Position numbers and translations under genes: made by a program. Shown one piece after another: positions 55,797 to 64,000 of a stretch of DNA of 64,000 nucleotides. Numbering within the stretch: position 1 is the first letter of the stretch; each line of letters opens with the position of its first letter. Below the pieces are notes generated by a model. The model worked only from the letters and a program-made list of their open reading frames with translations. It was not told the origin of the DNA and made no database searches. This stretch comes from Puccinia triticina (lineage: Eukaryota > Basidiomycota > Pucciniomycetes > Pucciniales > Pucciniaceae): assembly GCF_026914185.1 (NCBI RefSeq), contig NC_070560.1:3215501-3279500 (forward strand), read 5' to 3'.

Positions 55797-56930
55797 GGAG
55801 ATGCTCGAACAAAGAAAAAGTAAGTACTATGATGAGAAAAACAAATTGTGTTTTACTTGATTTTAAATTCATGTTGCTTGCCAAACTATTTTTTATTGCT
55901 GTTCATGAGACTAAGAAATGAAGTAAGAGAAATTGCATGTATATTTCGTGTACATCAATGATTGCGATAATCAAGAGGAAGGGGGGAGAGGCGAGAGAGC
56001 GAGAGAGCGAGATAAAGGGAAAAAAGGAGGCGACGAAACAACCCGGGAGAGTGGATAGTATCTGGAGTCGGAGAGGTTTAGAGGCTAGAGTTAGGCGGGA
56101 GACCATTATCGAAGATGCGAACCCGGAAGCCGAGGAAGAAGCCGATTTGGTTGATGATACATGGGTCGGATGAGGCCGTCCCAGGAGAGACCGAAGTCCC
56201 GCATGTACCGCAGGCCTCGGCAAACAAGATGGAGATCCTCGAGAAAGCGAGTTCGCAATGAGGTCCGATTCCTCTGAAGGTGATCAGTTCGTTATAACGC
56301 TTTAGTCGAGAGGGAAGAGGATGAGGGATGGTATGTAGTAGTGTCCGACCAGGGGCACCTTCGGGAGCTTGAAGCCCCTCTCAATCCCGAACCCATACAG
56401 CCCATCGCGCTAAGAGTCCAGTTTTTTTACGGGGGCCTCTTACACTTAACCACAACCTCACTATCCTTGGAAAACATCATTGATCGAAACCTTTTTTCTC
56501 CACTCTCCAGGGCTTCTCTTATGAGCAACGGCCCGGCTCACGTATCCATTCCAACTGCCCAATTTTTTCAACCCACTGCAGTGCCTGTGTCTCCACAAAT
56601 CCAGTCCACCGGCAAGATCTGAAACGGATATCAAGCTGCACAGGCTGCCGAATTCTTGTCGGTATCACTCTCCCTGGCGAGCCCCTTTGGCGATGGACGT
56701 TTCTTCTTCAGATCAATCGTGAGTGCCTTCTGTGACAAAGACCTCCTCCGAAAAAAGACCCTTCAGATTACAGAATCTGAATCACCATGTACTGAAACTA
56801 TTGCCGTCCTTGAATATATCTATGAGGCGAATGTCGTAATGACTGAGGCATTATACCGAGGACATGTGTGACAATGTCCGCCTTTGTCCGCGCTTTCCGT
56901 TAGTTTTGGAGAGCCCCTGGTAAAAGCGGG
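55797..56930. other. Coding-like scraps, no gene resolved
   Basis: 56341-56622 and 56656-56871 have plausible peptide stretches on the plus strand (for example the frame ending EANVVMTEALYRGHV). They lack a common frame or clear splice sites. Possibly a degenerate gene upstream of copy B. Confidence 0.3.
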
Positions 56931-57451
56931 ATTGTATGGTAAAATCGAGATTAGAAACGTCTCCTCACTCACGGTCCGTATATTTCACCTCCCGGACTAG
57001 GCCATTTGAATCGATACTGAAGACTAGAGCAGAAACATGACATGCAGTATAATACTGATACGGAGTTTGCATATTCATCGTCTAGGTCCCAAGCTATTAC
57101 CCAGACGGATTGGGACGGGTTGCTCATTCCCATGGTCCTGCCATACGGGTCTTACTCATTCTCCCCTTCCAATACACAATACCGGCTATGGACAAGTCCC
57201 GAGGAAACATTTTGACCGCTTGAGGTGTCCGTCCCAGCATAATAGACCAATCTCTCGGAAAGAAACGACATCCTCAGCTACCCGTTGTCATTCGTTTGTT
57301 CCCACGCGTTCTGCGGCCATTCATCCCGAAAAACAACATCCCAGTCCAGAAGCCAAAGCTCTACCCAGATAAATTAAAAAGTGTGTGATGATATTTCTCT
57401 ATCCGCATTCTAATTCAACCGTCTGATAAGTTTTCCGGCTACAATTATCAG

Positions 57452-57898
57452 ATGAGAGCCAGGACTGGATTTACATACCTTCTCGTCCTCTTCGGAGTTA
57501 CTGGCGGCTGCTTATCTGATCTTGGTGATGCCAGTGGGAATGTAATCCGGCACATATTGAACCGCGATAACCGCAATAGCTTCATCCTGAAAGACTACGG
57601 CCTTGACATTCGTGGAACCCGTGTTGAGATAAAAACCCAGACAGTAAACGACGTAGAAGAGCACATACTTGAGGCTGACAATAACACATTTAACGAAGCA
57701 GAAATCATGTTAAAATTGGACAACCATCCCCAGTTCAAAGAACCCATCATCTTGCCGATTGGTGCCCCCCCAACCGAAATCGGAAGGTTTCGGGTGATTC
57801 CTGAAAAAGTTGAGGTGGAGTACGTCTTTGCATGGCGCCGTCAAAAAGCTGATATAACTGGAGCCCCGGCCGGCTCCGATACGGAGTCAGAAACTTAA
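57452..57898 (+). CDS. Small secreted protein, copy B (intact)
   Basis: 148 codons, single exon, ATG 57452 in a leader shared with copy A. Signal peptide MRARTGFTYLLVLFGVTGGC with probable cleavage after LS near residue 22. The mature part has no Cys and alternates short hydrophobic and charged runs (RGTRVEIKTQTVN; AEIMLKLDNH; PIILPIGAPP; VEVEYVFAWRR), suggesting a beta-rich fold. The C-terminal tail is acidic (GSDTESET). Small, secreted, duplicated and fast-diverging proteins in rusts are often host-interaction candidates, but nothing here shows that role. The function is unknown. Confidence 0.75.
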   Translation: MRARTGFTYLLVLFGVTGGCLSDLGDASGNVIRHILNRDNRNSFILKDYGLDIRGTRVEIKTQTVNDVEEHILEADNNTFNEAEIMLKLDNHPQFKEPIILPIGAPPTEIGRFRVIPEKVEVEYVFAWRRQKADITGAPAGSDTESET

Positions 57899-58084
57899 AG
57901 TGGGTTCTGAGTCTGTTTTACATCACATATCTTCCTGGACAACCAATTTTGTACATAATTTGGACTCATGGTTTTTCTTGACTCCCTGCCGGAGATAGGA
58001 TTCGACACTTTTCAATTTATACAACTTCAGAAATAATCACCCTTTTCCTGCCCACCAGCATTTGATACACTAAAGTTTCTCACT

Positions 58085-58800
58085 CATCCAATCCACTCTC
58101 GTGTTTGTCTTTGTTGTGGGCTGGGGTTATCATTCCTTCCCCAGCCCAGTCGTGTATTTTACTTTTTCGGGTGCTAGAACTTCTACTAGGTTCCAGTTGC
58201 CTAGGATGACCCGGAAGCTACACCAGTAGCTCCCCAAGCCCTCCAAGTGTGGGATAAGGTTGGCACTCTCCTCCCTCCTTTCCACTTTTTGTTCCATTCT
58301 GCCTGTTGCCGCCGCAGCTGACAGATGGGGTGGAAAATGGGAGGATTGAGTAGAGACTTCACGTTCTTCTAAGCTGTGAATCTCTCGTGCTCCGTAGGAG
58401 TATCAAGCCCTGGGGTCAGAGCCCGACGGGTGGGCGGGACCCCTAACTGGGTGGGTGGGTGGGGGCGAAAATTTTTCCTGCAAGGAGACGGCAGATTGAG
58501 TTCGGCGTTCGGCGTTTGCGCTAGAGTACCGATTTGGCCAGGAGTGTCCAGCCGGTACCGGTTGGTCCTCCGCCAACTAGGTTTGCGCCCCGGTTGCTGC
58601 GAACTCGGGCTGCGCGGCGCGCTGATATTGCCTCAGGTCTACTGCTCTATGGCGCGCTTGCGCTGCATGCCGTCTGCACTACTACCGCTCCTTGGACTAG
58701 GCCCACCTCCCGCTTTGCTTCCGGTAAGCTACCAAGAAATACATCGCAAAAATTTCACTCCCACTCAAGAAACACATAGTATAGCATAGCAAAAATTTCA
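58085..58800. other. No gene resolved
   Basis: Includes a short hairpin (GGCTGGGG/CCCCAGCC near 58121-58146) and GC-rich ORFs at 58376-58789 on which I see no domain or signal. Confidence 0.3.
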
Positions 58801-58909
58801 CATATCTAGCTAAATAGCTTTTAATTTGTATAGACCGCTCCAATCAACACACTCTCTTTATTGTGACCTGAGCCTCCTGCTGCTGAAGATTGCAACAGGG
58901 GACCGGCGT

Positions 58910-59630
58910 TGTCAGCCATTGGCTAGTCCAGACAGTGCCAACGCTGACACGACACGCGCCACAGAAGACGGGTGCGCGCCAAATGCCATTCCAGGCACAA
59001 CACGCACCACATGAGATGACGCGTGCGCGCATAAGCGCAAACAAGCTGGGGATTCAACCAGATGTGAATCCTGCTGTTGGTTGTCACGCTTGGCTAGGTG
59101 ATTCTCACCGGTTGTTGTGCTTGAGTGAGCACAAACACGCGAATGTTCTACGCGTGGATTGTGCTCAAACAGGAACACCGTGAGGACACGGAACGCCTGA
59201 GTTCCTGGCCTCCTAGGCTATAAAAGATCAGGAATCTCCGCGCAAGAGGAGGTTCCTTAGATCATTATTAGAATACTACGCCTGTCCATCTTGTTTGATA
59301 CAAACGACCGGGGCTTTACTTCTATTTGCATCTCATATCCTTTTATATCCTTTCTCTTTTACTGCGCTCATCCTCCACCGCTCCGTTTCCGTACCAACCT
59401 CCGACCTCACCTCATCCGGTTTTCTTCCACTTGCTACTTTTTAAGGTAAGCTAGAGTTTCACGAACCACCTTAAGGGTTCAGGTACGACTAAGCTCTACC
59501 AGCCCCTCCACCGGAGGTGCGGCTTTCTCCTCCCGCACCGCGGTTGAGTTGAGCGTGTTTTCCTCTTTAGGAACTCACCACTTGTTCTTTTCTATTCAGG
59601 GCGTCGCCACTTTAGAGACGCGCCCTGACA
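58910..59630 (+). mobile_element. Solo LTR (Ty3-type), TSD GGCGT
   Basis: 721 bp from TGTCAGCCATTGGCTAG to CGCCCTGACA, flanked by GGCGT (58905-58909 and 59631-59635). TATAAAAG at 59220-59227, donor GTAAGC at 59456-59461, hairpin AGCCCCTCC/GGAGGTGCGGCT at 59501-59524. Its start closely resembles the LTR at 3326 (TAGTCCAGACAG shared). It interrupts the duplicated 3' flank of copy B. Confidence 0.92.
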
Positions 59631-59706
59631 GGCGTGCTACAATTTTCTGGCCTCTAGGCCACTTGCCTGAAAAGCTATTTGGTCAACTAACAGGAATTTG
59701 ACACAA

Positions 59707-59910
59707 TAGGGGGGTTCACAATTGAATTTTACTAAACTTTGGAGCCAAATTTAAGGCCTTTATGAACAAAGTTTTACAATTTTGGGAAAATGCACAGCAG
59801 CAGGTGATACTGATCAATCAGTGCAATTTATCAATTTTTTAAAAAAATGTTCATAAACACCTTGAAATGTGTCCCAAAGTTTTGTAAATTTCAATTGTGA
59901 ACCCCCCCTA
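59707..59910. mobile_element. MITE with TAGGGGGGTTCACAATTG ends
   Basis: 204 bp, inverted ends TAGGGGGGTTCACAATTGAA and TTCAATTGTGAACCCCCC(C)TA, and further internal complementarity (TGAACAAAGTTTT against AAAATGTTCA). TA ends suggest a Tc1/mariner-like or similar TA-targeting family. Truncated relatives at 7655 and 33654. Confidence 0.8.
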
Positions 59911-59960
59911 ATGGGTGCAATGTGCTTAATGGTACAACACCCAGCCCAGAGAGAAAGAGA

Positions 59961-60121
59961 TATGGTGTTCAAAATTGCATATGACACTATTTACATAAAA
60001 TCATAAAGCCAATTTTGGCTGGGAGATGTCAGCGTGCATAAAACTCAAAGTGACATCTCCCAGCCAAAATTGCAGTTTATGATTTTATGTAAAAAACTCT
60101 TATGCAATTTTGAACACCATA
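59961..60121. mobile_element. MITE with TATGGTGTTCAAAATTGCAT ends
   Basis: 161 bp, inverted ends TATGGTGTTCAAAATTGCAT and its complement, with a long internal stem (AGCCAAttTTGGCTGGGAGATGTCA-type on the left, TGACATCTCCCAGCC on the right). Only 50 bp from the previous MITE. A relative is at 6758-6906. Confidence 0.85.
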
Positions 60122-60659
60122 AGAGCAAGTAGAAGTGCAGCACAGAGTGAGTGTTCCAAATTGATGAGGGCTTACACTGGATAGGTGAAATCATTTGGGG
60201 ATGAATAATGGGGGGAAGATCATTTGGATGGTGGTTGAGATTCTGCATGAAACATACAGCTTACAGAAAGTAACAAAGTCCATCTCCCAAATTCTCTTGT
60301 CAAATACTCTGGCTGTTACTTGACCAACAACATAAAATGTGTATGGTTTCCTTGTGGTTGGAGAAACACCTAACTTAGCTAAGTCCCTCCTCCTTGGGGG
60401 AGCAAAGTGACCCGCAAAGGAGGGACTTGCATGCTATGTCATGGCCTGAGAGAATTTTAACTTTTGGTGGGCAATTTTTAATAATCAACATAGCACATGG
60501 GTCTCTGGACCAAATTCCCTCTAGTTTTCATTTCTGGGACCACCCAAGCTGTCCCCATCCATGTACTATTTCCATCTCCCCCCAGCCCTTTTCCCTCATC
60601 TACAAAACCCTTTGTAATATTGTTAGTTTTGGATCCTGTACAGTAGAAGAAGTGTCTCT

Positions 60660-60735
60660 AGGGAGGGATGTGTTGCACTCTCTGGGGAGTTCCAGACTGT
60701 ATTTCTCTCTGGAAGTCTTCCAGATGTGAACCATT
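60660..60735 (+). repeat. Dispersed GGCACTC-hairpin repeat, degraded copy 3
   Basis: GGGAGGGATGTGTTGCACTCTC then GGGGAGTTCCAGACTGTAT matches the copy at 12605-12655 with several changes that weaken the hairpin. Confidence 0.45.
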
Positions 60736-60821
60736 TCCTCATTTGTAACTAAATTGTGGGCCAGCTGCGTGTTTATACTGAACTCATATTGAGTTGTTCC
60801 ATATTCAATCTTATTCTTTCC

Positions 60822-61165
60822 GGCAACGGTGGGTAGTTATGTTACCAATAACGGTAACGTAACGGGTTTTAAGCTGTTATTATTACAGTTACTCATAACG
60901 GTGGTGGGCTACGTTATTGCACCACTGCTTGAATCAGTTTTTTCTGCTCGTTACATTATTGGGGCCCGCGGCGCGCCAGATGCTAAGCCAATTTCAGCGC
61001 CAAAGCGGCCTTTGAGGGCTTGTTATTGTGTTGTCCAAGCAATAACGTAGGGTAACGGTGTTGGAAAAAGACCTGTTACGCCAACCATTTGCAACTTAAA
61101 CGGCGCGTTACTTGTAACATAACAGGGCGCGGTGGATAACGCAGGTAGTTATGTTACACAAAAAG
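60822..61165. repeat. Cluster of GTTAC/GTAAC palindromic motifs
   Basis: Many GTTACG, TAACGGTAACG and CGTAAC motifs. GGTAGTTATGTTAC occurs at both ends (60831 and 61144) as a direct repeat. Unclassified repeat. Confidence 0.45.
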
Positions 61166-62190
61166 CGTGGATAACACAAGTTTAAAGTAATGTAACTCAA
61201 ATATTGGGTTTCTCCAATCAATTGCTGATACAAACAGGGATCCTCCACTGGCCAATGTGTACTGGACATCAAGTGTAGACACCCTAGGACCCTGGAAAGC
61301 CCCTATGGAACACAGTAACCTAAATTCCAAGATTTTTGAAAAATTGATACATTTTTGGAGCCCATTCATACACTTTTTGTGGGTAGGATGCAGAGCTTTT
61401 TCAAAAAATTCATACAAATTTTGTGTGTATGTTTTTTTTTGCCGCGGGCGTGAAGAAATACTTCCAGAAATACTTTTTTGAGTAGCCATTTCTGCTACAT
61501 ACCCAGAAGAGCAGTGACAAAGGTAAAAAATGGAAGAAGAAGATATTTTAACTTTCATATTCAAGTAGAAAACCGCATAGACTATCATCAACAACTGATT
61601 GTTACTCTTCATCTACATTTTATTGCTTTTCTTGAGAGATTTTATCTTTGAAAATTTGTTCTGCCAGTGTTCTAGAAAATCAATTTGAGACATTGTGTTA
61701 GAATTCTGCCCCATGCCCAGAAGAGGGCTTATTCCTATTGTTGTTCTTTTCCTTTCCAGAGGGTTCCATAGCCAACTAGGCCCCCTCTCTAGGCCCCTTG
61801 TCACAGTGCATTTCTTCTGTTCCCTTGCGAAATACACACTCACTCAGTTCCAGGCCCATATCAGACAGACCTGCTCCTTTGGAGACTTCTGATCTTTTGT
61901 TCTGAGTCCCTGAGCATCTTGTGCTCTTGTCTTCTTCAGCCCTTCTCTCGCCTCATCCTTGGCATCCAGTCACTTTTCTTTTACATTGTAATAAGAATAG
62001 AATGTAATCTCTGGGAAATGGATACACAATTCCCACCAGAATCCGTAATATTCAAGCCTTTGGTGACTGCGAATAAATGGTGCAGATGTGCTACTTCAAG
62101 ATTCACAAAAATCCCGGAACTCGGCAAGGAAGTGAAGAAACCAGCCGCAATTGGCATATGTGGTTGATACAGGAAGAGCTGGACCAATAT
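61166..62190. other. No gene resolved
   Basis: Short ORFs on both strands. A near-duplicate GCCCATG.CCAGAAGAG motif around 61495 and 61713 hints at an old repeat. Confidence 0.3.
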
Positions 62191-62191
62191 A

Positions 62192-62208
62192 GGGGGGGGG
62201 GGGGGGGG
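62192..62208 (+). repeat. G17 homopolymer
   Basis: Seventeen consecutive G. A C run of similar length is at about 51309-51324. Confidence 0.9.
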
Positions 62209-62267
62209 TGTAAAGAAAAACCGTGGCATCATATTCTCATTCTCATACATTTTTGGTTACTACTACT

Positions 62268-62430
62268 CTTGTCACCAGGGGGGAATCTGTGGCACTCTCC
62301 AGGGAGTGCCAAACCATATGTTTCTTGAGTAACCCAGACTGATGTCAACTGCTGGAGCATGTGCAACTCAAGCTTGAACCCACATTGATGTGATTTTCAA
62401 CTAAAGCTGATCGGATCTGTAACTGAATAT
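62268..62430 (+). repeat. Dispersed GGCACTC-hairpin repeat, copy 4
   Basis: GTCACCAGGGGGGAATCTGT then GGCACTCTCCAGGGAGTGCC (perfect 9-bp arms) and a tail aligning with 12660-12770. Confidence 0.65.
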
Positions 62431-63047
62431 GGTGGAAAAACAGATTGTCACCTTTGCCAATTCAAGACTCCAGTGCAAAACAACTTGAATTTCATTTGAA
62501 GTTTTAGTAGGCTCTGGGATTGTGTCATGGGCTACTGTCACAAATTGCAGATACTAGATAGGACAACCATGATTCTTCTGCAAAATCCCGTGAGATAAGA
62601 TCCCAAAGTATAAGTCCTGCAGTAGACTGAGATTTGGACCAGTGCGTATATTAGAATTTCAGGGAGGTTGAATTGAACCTCACAGAGCCCAATGTTTAAT
62701 AATTTTTATTTAATGGAATCTCAAGACCTCCTGCGTGGTTGGGGTAGGCCCAATGGTGAATTCTTCCTGGAGCCAGGTTGATCTGTGAAGTATGATGGTG
62801 GAAGATTGTGGCTGTGGGCCCTGGAGTATGGACATATAATAATATCACTAGAGTCCTTGCTCCACCAGTCCCTTTGCGCCATGATCAAACAGGTGCTGAA
62901 TCTGGTACCAACTGCTCATACAAAGTCCAGGTTAGCCTGGGGCTTGGAGCGCACTGTGCTCAGTCCGCTTGTCACTGGGGAGGAGTGCTGGAGTAACACA
63001 GCCTGCAAGGGGTGTTAAGGGGCATCATTTCCCTGTCACTTGTGTGA

Positions 63048-63148
63048 CATGTCTCCCCTGATGTTTGGCCGAACATTAGGGTGGACACAATGGTCCGTTG
63101 CAAACTGGTGTACACCCTGATGCTTGGCCAAACATCAGGGGAGACATG
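63048..63148. repeat. Compound hairpin, 101 bp
   Basis: Outer stem CATGTCTCCCCTGATG...TGGCC with GGCCAAACATCAGGGGAGACATG. Inside, each arm has its own TGTTTGGCCxAACA stem. A related single hairpin is at 15403-15440. Confidence 0.75.
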
Positions 63149-63164
63149 ACCTTGTAATAATCAC

Positions 63165-63365
63165 ACCTGGTCATTGAGGGGAATAAAAAATCTCAATGAC
63201 CAGCTGTAACGGTAATAAAAGGCCAGTACAGGTGCTAGTTATCAAGAGGGTAGCTCCTGTCGATGACGGGTACTGGTGCTGGTCATCGAGCGGAGTGGAA
63301 GCTCCTCTTGATGACAGGTTGGTACCGTTCATCAAGGGGAGTTAGAACTCATCCTGATGAGCGGT
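63165..63365. repeat. Palindromic minisatellite cluster 8
   Basis: Half-units GGTCATTGAGGGG, TCTCAATGACCAG, GTCATCGAGCGG and CTCTTGATGACAGG, with further stray units at 63547-63620 (TCTTGATGGCC, CATTTGATGGCC). Confidence 0.65.
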
Positions 63366-64000
63366 AAAGGCACCCCCAAATAAAACTTCTTTATTTGCTA
63401 AAAAAATGGCCCAAGAACCTACACATTGCTGATCTTGCAATGATTGTCCCACCCAGCCTTACTCTTTCAAAGAAGCTTGCAAAAGGTGTTTGAAGTCCAC
63501 ATTTTGCCTGCCCGGCACAAGAATGCCTCTTCGGTTTTCAGGAACCCCTCTTGATGGCCACCAATGTAAGCGGTCATGAAGTGGAGAAGGGAGTATGTAC
63601 TCCATTTGATGGCCAGTTTCCTTGGCAGGCATGTACAGGCGTCGAGAATTCTGCCCGGTGGGAAGGAATCATCCTTGGCAAGCATGCATGTGCAGGTGGT
63701 TGCCGGGGAGCAACCTCGGCAAGGATGGAGACTAGAAGGTGATTTCCGAGGAGCAATATTTCCCCCGGGCCCGGCGAGCCAAGACACCTTCTGTTGTCCG
63801 GCCAGCCAATACACTTCCCTGCCGTCCAGCAAAAGCAGCCTTTCTCGGCTAGCTGGTACGGACTTCTCCATAGTGAAATCCCTCCTGGTGGGCAGGTGCT
63901 CACCAAATAACACTCATCCCAGTGTTGATGAGGTGTACCCGCTGGCCAAGCCGCGGATTCAGAAGGTGCAAGAAACCAATAGGCTCTACAACGTAGTTAA

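Overview
The window is repeat-dense nuclear DNA of a basidiomycete, most likely a rust fungus (Pucciniales). Pointers are chromodomain Ty3 and Ty1/copia retroelements, a Plavaka-type (CACTA-related) transposon with short introns, a degraded member of a helix-rich family I associate with rusts (11.8-12.2 kb), and a small duplicated gene for a secreted protein. The species assignment is inference; no rRNA or tRNA gene was recognised.

Layout. 1-3985: 3' part of a Ty3 chromovirus with its 3' LTR. 3986-10876: a possible two-exon membrane-protein gene (4650-5459), broken coding scraps, a foldback element and the first array of a palindromic minisatellite. 10877-21099: a solo LTR with target-site duplication (TSD), a rust-family pseudogene, more minisatellite clusters and a 0.4-kb inverted repeat. 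21100-26585: a decayed, gag-less Ty3 element (TSD AAACC) carrying three nested insertions. 26792-33434: two inverted ~135-bp arms flank a 0.9-kb minisatellite array into which a copia element (27862-33294, minus strand) has jumped. 33729-59700: a tandemly duplicated locus for a small secreted protein. Copy A is split after codon 30 by a 19.3-kb insertion (34343-53692); copy B (57452-57898) is intact. The insertion is a Plavaka-like transposon with a multi-exon transposase and two accessory genes, and it carries a young 9.2-kb Ty3 element (35007-44228, TSD GAATC). 58910-64000: a solo LTR, two MITEs and scattered hairpin repeats.

The observations I rate highest are: (1) in the young Ty3 element, a consensus splice donor in the LTR and two acceptors in the leader are placed so that either splice creates an ATG at the junction and opens a different small ORF; (2) the transposon insertion that splits the secreted-protein gene and whose flanks rejoin exactly in frame; (3) a window-wide palindromic minisatellite, one array of which sits inside a structure with terminal inverted repeats.
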